From NCBI GenBank assembly GCA_938074565.1, contig CALJEQ010000005.1:62001-126000 (forward strand): DNA of 64,000 nt, in the 5' to 3' direction. The notes below the pieces were generated by a model. It saw only the letters and a program-made list of their open reading frames with translations. It had not been told where the DNA came from and searched no databases. The position numbers were made by a program, and so were the translations under genes. Below are positions 1-8,793 of the stretch, piece after piece. Each line of letters begins with the position of its first letter. The stretch's first letter is position 1. The stretch is from an uncultured Alkaliphilus sp. (GTDB lineage Bacteria > Bacillota > Clostridia > Peptostreptococcales > Natronincolaceae).

Positions 1-834
1 ATTTTCAGCGAGACTAATAGCAAACTATATTGTGTTGAAAATGTTTATCCTAAGATAGACCAATTAAATATAGAACCCACGAGAAAAGTCATTCAAGAGG
101 TTTTTGAAGAACATATTATCCACGCTCCAGGAATGAAATTGGTAAGGGAAATGGTAAACGGGCCAATTATCCCTACACCAGGGGCTGTGATGGAGGCTTC
201 TAAAGTCTTAAAGAATGAAATAGGGGACTTAATCACCTTTGATGTTGGTGGAGCAACCACGGACCTTCATTCAGTAACAGAGGGTAGTGAGGAAATAAAC
301 CGTATACTAGTTAGCCCAGAACCACTGGCAAAACGAACAGTTGAGGGTGATCTTGGTGTTTATGTCAACATGGGTAACATAGTTGAGCGTATTGGTAAGG
401 ATAAACTACAACAGGAGCTTTCTTTGGACATTGATGAAATGATGAAGGAATATAGAGCAATTCCCCAAACCCCTAATCAAATTAAATTTGTTGAAAGACT
501 TACTTTAGAAGCCGTATTAACTGCTTTAGAAAGACATGCAGGGAAGATTAGACACTTGTATGGACCAGGTGGAAAAACCACCGTTGCAGAGGGAAAAGAC
601 CTGTCAAATGTAAAATATATTGTTGGTACAGGAGGGGCTTTAACAAGACTTCCCCGTGGAAAAGAGATATTAAAAGATATCTTAAAGAAAAATAGACAAA
701 ATATTTTATACCCAACCGATGAAGCCAGTATATTAATAGATAAGAACTATATAATGGCTTCTCTTGGGGTATTGGCAAAACCATACCCAGAAGCAGCAGT
801 AAAGCTTATGAAGGAAAGTCTAGGGATGAAATAG
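1..834 (+). CDS. MutL/GlmL-type reactivating ATPase (5' partial)
   Basis: This is the C-terminal part of a MutL/GlmL family protein. The frame is open from base 1, so the gene begins upstream and the ATG at 133 is internal. The family belongs to the actin/Hsp70-like ATPase fold and is thought to keep adenosylcobalamin-dependent mutases (glutamate mutase, ornithine 4,5-aminomutase) active. The nucleotide-site motif DVGGATTDLHS is visible, as is a later glycine-rich VGTGGALTRLPRG stretch that fits the adenosine site. The stop lies 12 nt before the orr start, so the two are probably co-transcribed. Ornithine fermenters such as Clostridium sticklandii carry a MutL-like gene just before orr, which suggests the partner here is ornithine aminomutase encoded to the left. 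The partner itself is outside the window. Confidence 0.85.
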   Translation: MFSETNSKLYCVENVYPKIDQLNIEPTRKVIQEVFEEHIIHAPGMKLVREMVNGPIIPTPGAVMEASKVLKNEIGDLITFDVGGATTDLHSVTEGSEEINRILVSPEPLAKRTVEGDLGVYVNMGNIVERIGKDKLQQELSLDIDEMMKEYRAIPQTPNQIKFVERLTLEAVLTALERHAGKIRHLYGPGGKTTVAEGKDLSNVKYIVGTGGALTRLPRGKEILKDILKKNRQNILYPTDEASILIDKNYIMASLGVLAKPYPEAAVKLMKESLGMK

Positions 835-846
835 GGGGAGGAAAAA

Positions 847-1911
847 ATGAATCCGAGAGTTAATATTTATTTAAACAAGCTACAGCATAATACAGAGGTA
901 CTAGTGAGAGAATGTAATGCTGTTGATATGAATGTGGCGGCAGTAACCAAAGTATTCTGTGGTAAGGCTGAAATCGCTGAAGCGATTATAGCAGGAGGAG
1001 TAAAGTATTTAGCCGATTCAAGAATTGAAAATCTATATAAATTAAAGGACTTGCCTTTAGAAAAGATATTATTAAGACTTCCCATGATTAGTAGAGCTAA
1101 AGAAACAGTTGAGCTGGCTGATATAAGTCTAAACTCAGAATTAGAAACAATTGAAGCCTTAAATAAGGCGGCAGTGGAATTGGAAAAAATACACAAAATT
1201 ATTCTAATGATGGATTTAGGGGATCTTAGGGAAGGGATTTTCGATAACGAAGAACTGAAAAAAGTGTTATTAGTAATAAAGGAAATGAAAAACATTAAAA
1301 TAACTGGTATTGGAACAAACTTAACCTGTTATGGAGGTGTTATACCCGATAACGAAAATTTAGGGAAATTATTGGAGACAGCAAAAGTCATAGAAACTGA
1401 AATGGGCTATCCTATGGAAATCATCAGTGGAGGAAATTCCAGTAGTTTTCACTTAATAGAAAAAAAGGGTATACCAGTAGGCGTTAATCATTTAAGATTA
1501 GGAGAATCCATAGTGTTAGGTTATGAAACCGCCTATGGAGAAAGAATTCCAAATACTTATGATGATGTTTTCCAATTGGTGGCAGAGGTTATAGAAATTA
1601 AAGAAAAACCTTCTATGCCCATTGGTACAATTGGAAGAGATGCCTTTGGTAAAGTTCCAACCTTTGAGGATAAGGGCAAACAAAAAAGAGCCATTCTAGC
1701 TATCGGTAAGCAAGATATAGGAACCCATGAGGTACTTCCTTTAGACAAAGAAATAGAAATTTTAGGTGGAAGTAGCGACCATTTAATAATTGATCTTACC
1801 CATTGTCAAAAGGATTATCGTGTAGGGGATGAAGTAACCTTTAATCTTACCTATGGTTCATTACTGGCATTAATGACCAGTGAATATGTTTATAAAAATT
1901 ATATTAAGTAA
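847..1911 (+). CDS. orr: Ornithine racemase (PLP-dependent, alanine racemase fold)
   Basis: A 354-residue protein of the YhfX/Orr alanine-racemase-like family. The N-terminal barrel motif AAVTKVFCGK holds the probable PLP-binding lysine. Near the C terminus, GRDAFGKVPTFEDKGK is typical of ornithine racemase rather than biosynthetic alanine racemase. The enzyme converts L-ornithine to D-ornithine, the substrate of B12-dependent D-ornithine 4,5-aminomutase in the oxidative branch of Stickland ornithine fermentation. A strong GGGGGAGG site precedes the ATG. The gene directly follows the MutL-like ATPase, which supports this role over cell-wall alanine racemisation. Full length for the family, with no oddities seen. 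Confidence 0.88.
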   Translation: MNPRVNIYLNKLQHNTEVLVRECNAVDMNVAAVTKVFCGKAEIAEAIIAGGVKYLADSRIENLYKLKDLPLEKILLRLPMISRAKETVELADISLNSELETIEALNKAAVELEKIHKIILMMDLGDLREGIFDNEELKKVLLVIKEMKNIKITGIGTNLTCYGGVIPDNENLGKLLETAKVIETEMGYPMEIISGGNSSSFHLIEKKGIPVGVNHLRLGESIVLGYETAYGERIPNTYDDVFQLVAEVIEIKEKPSMPIGTIGRDAFGKVPTFEDKGKQKRAILAIGKQDIGTHEVLPLDKEIEILGGSSDHLIIDLTHCQKDYRVGDEVTFNLTYGSLLALMTSEYVYKNYIK

Positions 1912-1930
1912 ATAATTAAATAGCAGTTTA

Positions 1931-1978
1931 ATATAGGTGGATTACATAGATGATATGTATGGTCCGCCTATATTTTTT
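1931..1978 (+). terminator. Intrinsic terminator after orr
   Basis: The arms ATATAGGTGGA and TCCGCCTATAT pair with one G-U and are followed by a T run. This ends the MutL-like/orr operon. Confidence 0.8.
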
Positions 1979-2047
1979 GCTTCAAAAAAATATCCTTTGT
2001 ACTAAAAATACCCTACCTTAAATAAGATGATAGGGAGGAGGGGTTTT

Positions 2048-3121
2048 ATGGGAAAGAAGGTTGAAATTCAATTATCCAATCAATTACATAACAAGTTATT
2101 GAAACAAGCAGAAGAGCAAACTAGAACGTTGGAGGAACATATTTTATCAATCATTACTGAAATTGAAAAGAACCAAGATAAACAAATAATGGATTACAAA
2201 CAATATGTTGCTAAAGAGTTGGAAATGCTAATTAATAAAATAAAAGGTGAAGAAGAACCCAATGGTTTTCCTCTTAAAAAAGAAAAAATAATAATTTATT
2301 CATTAAGAATGTATAAACAAAAACTTCCTAAAGACCTTAATGAAATTATTGAATACTATCAAAATAAAAATTGGTTCAATGAAGAGTACTTTTATTTGAT
2401 AATGGATAGAAAAAAGATAGTGGGTTATATGGGTTTTAATCCACAAGTAGAGGCAATGCCCTTTGGAGAATATTTGTTTTTATATACTCTATACTTATCA
2501 AAAGAATATCAAAATTCAAAAAATATTAATTACATTGCTGGTTTTATTAATGCAGTTGCTAAAAAAGAAAAATTTTATAGTGTTGATATATCCAGTGTTT
2601 TTACCAATATAGAAGAAAAAAGCTTGTTGTCTATGGGTTTTATTAAATTTGATACAGCTATACTAATTGATGGTGGTATTAAAAATAATATTGATGCAAA
2701 AGAAAATATAAAACATGAAAAAATCCAGTTAAATCAAGTAATGGAAAAAGGACTATTAGTCAGTGGTAGAATGTTACCAATAGGCTTCTTGTACAATAGG
2801 TGGATGGAAAAGGAGACTGACTTAGAAACAACTCTTCATAAAATCTCTAAAAAACATCAATCGGTTGAATTTGTAGTTGTTAAAGAAAAAAGCCAACAAA
2901 ATAAAGATTTAATAGTAAAATATACAGTTTTAGTAGAACCCGATATATTGTTTGATAAAAATAGCCTTAGAAGAATCTACAAAAGAGTGTACTATTTATT
3001 ACATCAGGATTATGAAAATAAAATACAACTAATTATTCCAGATGAGCTGTTGGAGGAAATAGAATTTATAGAAATCAAAGGTATGAAGAAAACATGTTGG
3101 TATAGAAAAATGATAATATAA
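2048..3121 (+). CDS. Putative GNAT-like acetyltransferase with helical N-terminal extension
   Basis: A 357-residue protein. The ORF-track ATG at 2027 lies upstream of the ribosome binding site AGGGAGGAGG, so the ATG at 2048 (MGKKVEIQLSN) is the likely start. Residues 1-70 are charged and helical and look somewhat like a ribbon-helix-helix or coiled-coil arm. The middle (about 85-220) has the feel of a GNAT fold: a strand reading KKIVGYMGF, then a helix, then YSVDISSVFTNIEEKSLLSMGFIKFD, which resembles the end of GNAT domains. The C-terminal 130 residues are unassigned. The gene stands alone between terminators. The substrate is unknown and even the GNAT assignment is a fold impression rather than a clear motif match. 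Confidence 0.55.
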   Translation: MGKKVEIQLSNQLHNKLLKQAEEQTRTLEEHILSIITEIEKNQDKQIMDYKQYVAKELEMLINKIKGEEEPNGFPLKKEKIIIYSLRMYKQKLPKDLNEIIEYYQNKNWFNEEYFYLIMDRKKIVGYMGFNPQVEAMPFGEYLFLYTLYLSKEYQNSKNINYIAGFINAVAKKEKFYSVDISSVFTNIEEKSLLSMGFIKFDTAILIDGGIKNNIDAKENIKHEKIQLNQVMEKGLLVSGRMLPIGFLYNRWMEKETDLETTLHKISKKHQSVEFVVVKEKSQQNKDLIVKYTVLVEPDILFDKNSLRRIYKRVYYLLHQDYENKIQLIIPDELLEEIEFIEIKGMKKTCWYRKMII

Positions 3122-3136
3122 GATGAAAACAAAAAT

Positions 3137-3176
3137 AGGTTATATTCCAACGGGGGAGTATAACCTTTTTCTTTTA
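3137..3176 (+). terminator. Intrinsic terminator
   Basis: AGGTTATA and TATAACCT arms with a 14-nt loop and a following T-rich tail end the GNAT-like gene. Confidence 0.7.
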
Positions 3177-3224
3177 TAATAAAGATTAAAATATTAGTAA
3201 TAATTGTATTTTCAAATGTGTTTA

Positions 3225-3701
3225 TTACAAAATTACCAATAGCAATAGAATGAAATATAAGGCTTGAACATGATCTTTGTGATGCTTTAACTCTTTTTTT
3301 AAAGCTTCATTTTCTAAAGCTAATTTTGATATATCAGTATTGATGTTTTCCCCACTATTATCGTCCTTAACATCAATTGTGAAGGTTTGATATTTCTTTA
3401 ATTCTTCCTCTAATATGGCAATTTTATTATTGGAATTATGTAAATTTTCCTCCAATGTAGTTAACTGATTTTCAGAGTAGAAAAGCTGTTCCCTTAAATA
3501 ATCTATCTCATTATTTAGCATAGTTTTTTCTTCTATTCTAAACAATTCCTTTCTTTGTGAAAATTCTTCCTGCTTAGTTTCTTCTAAAAATTTGGGAGTT
3601 AGGTGGACTTTTGTGGGTTTTTCTTTAGGTAAAATATCTTTTTTAGATGACTGATCTTCTTTTGGAATGAAATTAAGATTTGTTGGTTGATACTTCATCA
3701 T
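3225..3701 (-). CDS. Coiled-coil protein with C-terminal membrane anchor (spore-module copy A)
   Basis: A charged protein of about 158 residues. The track begins at a TTG inside the Shine-Dalgarno region. GGAGGTGG at 3714-3707 places the start at the ATG at 3701 (MMKYQPTNLNF). Residues 1-50 are polar and proline-containing. Residues 55-110 form heptad-like coiled coil (NEIDYLREQLFYSENQLTTLEENL). The last 15 residues (ALYFILLLLVIL) are hydrophobic and end at the stop, as in a tail-anchored protein. The gene overlaps the end of the beta-propeller gene by about 29 nt, so the two are translationally coupled. In the paralogous module at 8.8 kb the equivalent coiled coil is fused to the propeller. 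Function unknown; a structural spore-coat role is inferred from context. Confidence 0.7.
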   Translation of the reverse strand: MMKYQPTNLNFIPKEDQSSKKDILPKEKPTKVHLTPKFLEETKQEEFSQRKELFRIEEKTMLNNEIDYLREQLFYSENQLTTLEENLHNSNNKIAILEEELKKYQTFTIDVKDDNSGENINTDISKLALENEALKKELKHHKDHVQALYFILLLLVIL

Positions 3702-4737
3702 GCTGACCACCTCCAAAACCTAGAAATTGTATACTGGGATAATGAGTCCCATATAAGAAGTCGCAGACTATTGTGTTTTTATAGAGTAGGTGATTATTGG
3801 CATACCTATAACGTTTGAAATTGTTCATTTTGGATTCGGGAACTACAGTAGGTGTATTCCAAATAATACCACTATCTACACTTTGGGAAACGTATAGATG
3901 ACTAAACTGAACCCACATACAATACAGCGTTTCATTAAATTGTATTAATTGAGGAAAAGAACAGTTTAGACGGTCTGATAGCGATAAAATAGATTCTTTA
4001 TTTTTCCCTAAATTATTAATTTTACATTTTAGATACTTAACGATAAGTCCCTCTTGTTCTAGGTACTGACACCAAGATATATGTATATTACCGTTATTAT
4101 CCAGTAAACCATCTAAATATAGCTTTCTATCAGAACTGGTAGTTAGTTGTATGGGTTTATTCCATTGGTCCTTTATAGAATCATATTGAATAATAAATAC
4201 TTCTTCATAATTATTGATAATTGAAATATAAAGTAAATAAATTTGATTTTTATAAGTGAGTATTTTATAAGGATTAACAAATTTATTAAATCTTATGGTG
4301 CAGACATTGTTTTTTATCCATTTCATTTCCTTTTCATGGTAGGTATAGTGGTATAACGTACACCTATCCCTTTCGTTTGTCTGCTGTAGATCGTAAAACA
4401 CATGGATAGTATTATCCACTGTTTTAATGCGAGGATAAAAAGTCCGCTCAGTTCGATTAAGCCTAGTCAGTTGGATGTTCTTCCATCTATCTTTAGATTT
4501 ATGATGGTAATACAGATCTCCATCGTAATGATAACTAACGATATGAAAGTGATCCTTTGAATCTAAATCAATATCAAGACTATTACATCGTTTAGGAAAC
4601 ACATCTTCTTTACTGACCCATTGCCGCTGTTGATTAGAGGCTATACAAGTGATGTCATCCTTTTCATTTAAGAAAAAGTTAAAAATATTATCTTTAGAAT
4701 TTTGCATAATAAATTCGTGGTTACCATTTAAACCCAT
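3673..4737 (-). CDS. Beta-propeller-like protein (spore-module copy A)
   Basis: A 354-residue protein with no signal peptide. Repeating units of about 45-50 residues contain IDLDSKDHFHIVSYHYDGDLYYHHK, GLLDNNGNIHISW and similar 'D..GNIH..W' signatures, as in BNR/sialidase-like beta-propellers. Catalytic sialidase residues are not evident, so a structural or binding role is more likely. It is about 25-30% identical by eye to the N-terminal half of the 8786-10369 protein. It is divergent from the 'CIFVDKVY' gene at 4888, the same arrangement as in the second module. Function is not known; spore-surface location is inferred from neighbours. Confidence 0.65.
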   Translation of the reverse strand: MGLNGNHEFIMQNSKDNIFNFFLNEKDDITCIASNQQRQWVSKEDVFPKRCNSLDIDLDSKDHFHIVSYHYDGDLYYHHKSKDRWKNIQLTRLNRTERTFYPRIKTVDNTIHVFYDLQQTNERDRCTLYHYTYHEKEMKWIKNNVCTIRFNKFVNPYKILTYKNQIYLLYISIINNYEEVFIIQYDSIKDQWNKPIQLTTSSDRKLYLDGLLDNNGNIHISWCQYLEQEGLIVKYLKCKINNLGKNKESILSLSDRLNCSFPQLIQFNETLYCMWVQFSHLYVSQSVDSGIIWNTPTVVPESKMNNFKRYRYANNHLLYKNTIVCDFLYGTHYPSIQFLGFGGGQHDEVSTNKS

Positions 4738-4806
4738 ATCATCACATCCTACTTGATTTTAGTAAAATATATGTTGTATTTAAAATAAAAATTACTGATT
4801 AGTAGC

Positions 4807-4834
4807 ACCTATATTAATGTAATTACATATTTTA
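4807..4834 (+). promoter_or_regulatory. Sigma-K-like promoter
   Basis: AC (4807-4808), 17 nt, then CATATTTTA (4826-4834) fits the mother-cell sigma-K consensus AC-N16/17-CATANNNTA. It lies about 54 nt upstream of the gene start. A match this short can arise by chance in AT-rich DNA. Two further genes of the same family have equivalent sites, which raises the likelihood. Confidence 0.5.
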
Positions 4835-4887
4835 CAGTAAGCAAAGGTTAAAAGAAGATTAGGATTAAAAAAAGGAGTTGAATAATT

Positions 4888-5802
4888 ATGCATAAAAAGC
4901 CTATAGATGTAAGCCCAGAAACAATAGATGATAGATGTTGTATAGCAGACACAGGATGCTTTTTTGATGGTTGTTTAGATAAGATTGTTGGTGAATGTAT
5001 ATTTGTTGATAAGGTTTATGATTCTGTAACCTTTAATTTACAAGGATTACAACCAGCTTCAAAAATCCCATTTGGTGCATTACCAGCAACAAAATGCGGT
5101 CCTAAATCTAGAATTGTTAGAGTACTAGATATTCGTAGTAGAAAATTCTTTAATCCTAAAAATATTAATGACCCTAAAAACCTAACAATTACGCCAAAAA
5201 CCAACTTATCTGGAGCTCAATTTGTTACAGATGAAAGAGGAAACCCTGTAGTTGTACCAGGTCCTGCTGGCTTACTACAATATCTAATTTATACAGATAC
5301 TTCTGATTGTGACGAAGAAGGTTTAGGAACACCTATCTTTGGTTCTCAAGAAATATGTATTACAGGTACAGTATTGGTAGAAATAGATGTTGAATATATT
5401 GATGCTTTAGGTAATATTCAGTTTGCAACATTAAGAGGAAGAGTACCAGTAACTCAAACTCTGACAAACTTCTTTGAATTATGTATGCCATCAGTATTTG
5501 ATTCAGCTTTCTTACCACAGTTTACAGAGTTCTGTAATATATCTTTCATTACTAGATTAGCTACTCAAAGTATTTCAAGAGATATTACCTTTAACCCAGT
5601 AACTGGTGAAATTTTCCTTAACTTAATAGTAGCATTATGTATCACTTGCGAAAAGAAAATTAAAGTTCCAGTTCAACTATGTGTACTAAGTACAGGTTTC
5701 TGTGAGCAAAGACCTAGAGTAAGACCAATTTGTGGTGATGAATTCCCATCATTATTCCCACCTCAGGTAAATGAACCATTTGTTAGTATGCATGATCATT
5801 AA
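4888..5802 (+). CDS. Cysteine-containing 'CIFVDKVY' protein, putative spore-surface protein
   Basis: A 304-residue protein without signal peptide or membrane helices, preceded by AAAGGAG. It contains GECIFVDKVYDSVTFN near residue 35 and ends in DEFPSLFPPQVNEPF. The same two landmarks occur in the proteins at 10493 and 11272 (ECIIVDKVYFS, FPDFFPPQLEDI), so the three form one family. Roughly 15 cysteines are spread along a mostly beta, hydrophobic sequence, which suits a disulfide-linked coat or exosporium layer. Proteins with this 'C(I)xVDKVY' signature are, as I recall, common among clostridial spore-surface proteins; that was not checked. A sigma-K-like promoter upstream supports late mother-cell expression. 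Confidence 0.6.
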   Translation: MHKKPIDVSPETIDDRCCIADTGCFFDGCLDKIVGECIFVDKVYDSVTFNLQGLQPASKIPFGALPATKCGPKSRIVRVLDIRSRKFFNPKNINDPKNLTITPKTNLSGAQFVTDERGNPVVVPGPAGLLQYLIYTDTSDCDEEGLGTPIFGSQEICITGTVLVEIDVEYIDALGNIQFATLRGRVPVTQTLTNFFELCMPSVFDSAFLPQFTEFCNISFITRLATQSISRDITFNPVTGEIFLNLIVALCITCEKKIKVPVQLCVLSTGFCEQRPRVRPICGDEFPSLFPPQVNEPFVSMHDH

Positions 5803-5832
5803 ATAATTAAAGAATAACCAATGGCTTAAAAT

Positions 5833-5884
5833 AAACCCTATAGAGTAGACTATTTATATAAGTCTACCATATAGGGTTTTTATA
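5833..5884 (+). terminator. Intrinsic terminator
   Basis: AAACCCTATA and TATAGGGTTT form the outer stem, TAGACT/AGTCTA the inner one, and a T run follows. It ends the 4888 gene. Confidence 0.85.
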
Positions 5885-6018
5885 TTTAAAGGGTTGTTCA
5901 ATTAAATGTTTGAGTTGGTTGCTACTATCTTTAAGAATGGTCATATAAGTCATTGGAAAATATATAATTATAAATTATAATTATATAAGTGAAGTACTAT
6001 AAATAGGAGGTAATGTTT

Positions 6019-7068
6019 GTGAAGGAAAACAAATATAGATATGATTTTAGAAGTGATACAGTAACACTACCAACCCAAGAAATGCTGGAGGAAATTGTAA
6101 AAGCAAAATTAGGGGATGATGTTTATGGTGATGATGAAACAGTTAATCAACTAGAAGCAATGACGGCTGATATGATGGGGAAAGAAGCTTCTTTATTTGT
6201 TCCTTCTGGAACAATGGGAAATTTAATAGCAGTTTTAGCCCACACAACTCCTGGTCAAGAGATAATATTAGAAGAAAGTAGTCATATCTACTTATATGAG
6301 GTGGGGGGAATTGCTAGACTTGCTGGTGTACAAGCCCGAACATTAAAGGGAATTGATGGGATGCCCACTGTTGAAGCAATAAAAGGTGCTATTCGTCAAG
6401 AGAATATACATTTTCCTGAAACGGGCTTAATCTGTTTGGAAAATACCCATAATATGTCAGGTGGAATGGTTTTACCCCTTGAAGAAATAAAGAAAGTAAG
6501 TGAGTTAGCAAAAGAAAAAAAAATTCCATTACATATAGATGGAGCAAGAATATTTAATGCCGCAAATTATTTAAAGATAAATGTTAAAGAAATAGTCCAA
6601 TATACAGACTCTATTATGTTTTGCTTATCAAAAGGGCTAAGTGCCCCTATAGGTAGTATGTTGGTGGGATCACAAGAATTTATTAGAAAAGCAAGAAAAA
6701 TCCGTAAAATGTTGGGGGGCGGAATGCGACAAGTGGGAATCATTGCTGCCGCAGGTATTATCGCTTTAAAGGATCATAATCAATGGATTAATAAAGACCA
6801 TGAAAATGCTAAACTATTGGCAGAAGGATTAAATCATTTAGAGGGAGTATCGGTTGATCTTAGTAAATTACATACTAATATTATTAATGTAGATTTTTAT
6901 GAGACAGGTTTAAATATACAAGAGTTAGTGGCAAAAATGACTGAAAAGGGTTTGTTGGTTAATCCTCGAAATGAAAGATTGATTCGTTTCGTCACCCATC
7001 GGGGCGTGGGTAAGGAAGATGTTATTGCTGCCATTGGAATAGTTAAAGAAATTTTAGCGTTAGGGTGA
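6019..7068 (+). CDS. ltaE: Low-specificity L-threonine aldolase
   Basis: About 349 residues, a PLP fold-type I enzyme. It opens with YDFRSDTVTLPTQEML, the hallmark of threonine aldolases, and carries GDDVYGDDETVNQLE, the Schiff-base region MFCLSKGLSAPIGSM (the lysine of SKGL) and the C-terminal INVDFYETG. It cleaves L-threonine or allo-threonine to glycine and acetaldehyde in the cytosol. The track start (ATG 6013) lies only 2 nt after AGGAGG; the GTG at 6019 has an 8-nt spacing and is preferred here. rarA begins 4 nt after the stop, suggesting co-transcription without an obvious functional link. Confidence 0.92.
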   Translation: MKENKYRYDFRSDTVTLPTQEMLEEIVKAKLGDDVYGDDETVNQLEAMTADMMGKEASLFVPSGTMGNLIAVLAHTTPGQEIILEESSHIYLYEVGGIARLAGVQARTLKGIDGMPTVEAIKGAIRQENIHFPETGLICLENTHNMSGGMVLPLEEIKKVSELAKEKKIPLHIDGARIFNAANYLKINVKEIVQYTDSIMFCLSKGLSAPIGSMLVGSQEFIRKARKIRKMLGGGMRQVGIIAAAGIIALKDHNQWINKDHENAKLLAEGLNHLEGVSVDLSKLHTNIINVDFYETGLNIQELVAKMTEKGLLVNPRNERLIRFVTHRGVGKEDVIAAIGIVKEILALG

Positions 7069-7072
7069 TATT

Positions 7073-8389
7073 ATGGACTTATTTGATATGGCTAAGGAAA
7101 GTACACTGGCAGAAAGAGCTCCTTTAGCAGAAAGGATGCGACCACAAAAACTAGAAGAAATTATGGGACAAGAACATATTTTAGGAAAGGATAAGTTTTT
7201 GACCCGTTCCATTAAAGCAAAAAGGATTCCTTCAATTATTTTGTATGGTCCACCAGGTACAGGTAAAACCACCATTGCAAAGGTAATCGCAAAGGAGATG
7301 CAGATTCAGTTTTTTCAATTAAATGCAGTTACCTCTGGGGTAAAAGAGATTCGTGAGGTTGTTAATGAAGCTAATCAACTGTTGGGGATGTACCAAAAAT
7401 CCAGTATTTTATTTATTGATGAAATCCATCGTTTTTCTAAAAACCAACAGGATGCACTACTTCCACATGTAGAGAATGGTTTATTTATTCTCATTGGGGC
7501 AACCACAGAAAACCCATATTTTCAAGTAAATGGAGCTTTGCTTTCAAGAACTACAGTTTTAAAGCTGGAGTTGGTGGAGAAAGAAGAACTTATGGAATTA
7601 ATGAAGAGGGCAATAGTTGATAAAAACAAAGGGTTAGGAAATTATCCTGTAGAAATTAGTCAAGACGCGTTGGAACATCTTGCAGATGTGGCTAATGGAG
7701 ACGTAAGAAGGGCGCTAAACGCTTTAGAAATTGCTGTTTTAAGTACACCTTATAATGAAGATATGAAGCTAAAGATAGACTTGGAAGTGGCACAAGAGTC
7801 AATTCAGAAAAGAGCCATACAATATGATAAAAATGGAGATCAACATTATGATGTTATTTCTGCTTTTATCAAAAGCATAAGGGGTAGTGACCCAGATGCA
7901 GCCCTTCATTATTTAGCAAAAATGATTTATGGTGGTGAAGAACCTGAGTTTATTGGAAGAAGATTAATTATATCAGCTTCAGAAGATATAGGAAACGCAG
8001 ACCCAATGGCATTACAGGTGGCAATAGCAGCCCACGATGCAGTTCGGGTTATTGGATTACCAGAAGGGCGTATTACATTGGCGCAGGCAACCACCTACTT
8101 AGCTACTGCCCCTAAAAGTAACGCTGCCTATGTTGGTATCGATAAAGCTTTAAGGGATGTAGAAAAGATAAAAACCACCGTTCCTCTACATTTGAGGGAT
8201 GCCCATTATGGTGGAGCGAAGGATCTAGGTCATGGGAAGGAATATTTGTATGCCCATAACTATGAAAAAAATTATGTGGAGCAACAATATTTACCTGACC
8301 AGCTAATAGATAAAAAATATTATGAGCCAACTACAAATGGTTATGAAAAAAACATAAAAGAACATATGGATTTTATTCAAAAGCCATAA
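7073..8389 (+). CDS. rarA: Replication-associated recombination protein A (RarA/MgsA), AAA+ ATPase
   Basis: A 438-residue clamp-loader-like ATPase. Walker [10 protein letters not shown] is near residue 58, Walker B FIDEIHRF near 113, and sensor 1 GATTENP near 140. The C-terminal half carries the RarA tetramerisation region with [12 protein letters not shown]-like and [14 protein letters not shown] motifs. RarA acts at stalled replication forks together with SSB and recombination proteins. Length is normal. Tight spacing to ltaE suggests one operon, closed by the terminator just downstream. Confidence 0.95.
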   Translation: MDLFDMAKESTLAERAPLAERMRPQKLEEIMGQEHILGKDKFLTRSIKAKRIPSIILYGPPGTGKTTIAKVIAKEMQIQFFQLNAVTSGVKEIREVVNEANQLLGMYQKSSILFIDEIHRFSKNQQDALLPHVENGLFILIGATTENPYFQVNGALLSRTTVLKLELVEKEELMELMKRAIVDKNKGLGNYPVEISQDALEHLADVANGDVRRALNALEIAVLSTPYNEDMKLKIDLEVAQESIQKRAIQYDKNGDQHYDVISAFIKSIRGSDPDAALHYLAKMIYGGEEPEFIGRRLIISASEDIGNADPMALQVAIAAHDAVRVIGLPEGRITLAQATTYLATAPKSNAAYVGIDKALRDVEKIKTTVPLHLRDAHYGGAKDLGHGKEYLYAHNYEKNYVEQQYLPDQLIDKKYYEPTTNGYEKNIKEHMDFIQKP

Positions 8390-8407
8390 TTATTTAAAAA
8401 TTATTTC

Positions 8408-8442
8408 AAAAACCACTTTCTATATTAGGAAAGTGGTTTTTG
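8408..8442 (+). terminator. Intrinsic terminator after rarA
   Basis: AAAACCACTTTC and GAAAGTGGTTTT arms followed by a T-rich tail. The track's start at 8440 for the next ORF falls inside this hairpin, so that start is wrong. Confidence 0.9.
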
Positions 8443-8520
8443 TGTGTAACCAGAAAAAAAATTTTACATATAGTAATATATACAAATTTAAATTTTACTA
8501 CCCAAAGAGGGGGAAGGAAT

Positions 8521-8793
8521 ATGGAAACTAAATATTATCTTGCTGTGTTCGATTCTAAAAATCATGCCATCTATTTACACCAATATTTAAGAAAAAATAA
8601 GATTACTGGTTATGAATTAGTTTCAACACCTTGTAAAATTACAGCAGGATGCAGTTATTCTATAAAATTTAATGACTTTCAACAGCATATATTATTGAGG
8701 GAAGAAGCAAAAGCCATTGGTAAAACCATTGCAGGTTTTTATGAAGTTAATAGATCTTATGGAAGAAGAATTATAAACAAACTTATCATTTAA
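8521..8793 (+). CDS. DUF3343 protein (putative Se/S carrier-like)
   Basis: A 90-residue protein. The correct start is the ATG at 8521 (METKYYLAVF), which has GAGGGGGAAGGA upstream. YYLAVFDSKNHAIYLHQYLRKN followed by VSTPCKITAGCSYSIKF fits the DUF3343 family, with the conserved 'P(R/K)xxxxGCxxxI' region including the family cysteine. These proteins have been proposed to carry selenium or sulfur next to SelD/YedF systems; no such partner is seen here. The end overlaps the convergent propeller gene by 8 nt. Confidence 0.75.
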   Translation: METKYYLAVFDSKNHAIYLHQYLRKNKITGYELVSTPCKITAGCSYSIKFNDFQQHILLREEAKAIGKTIAGFYEVNRSYGRRIINKLII

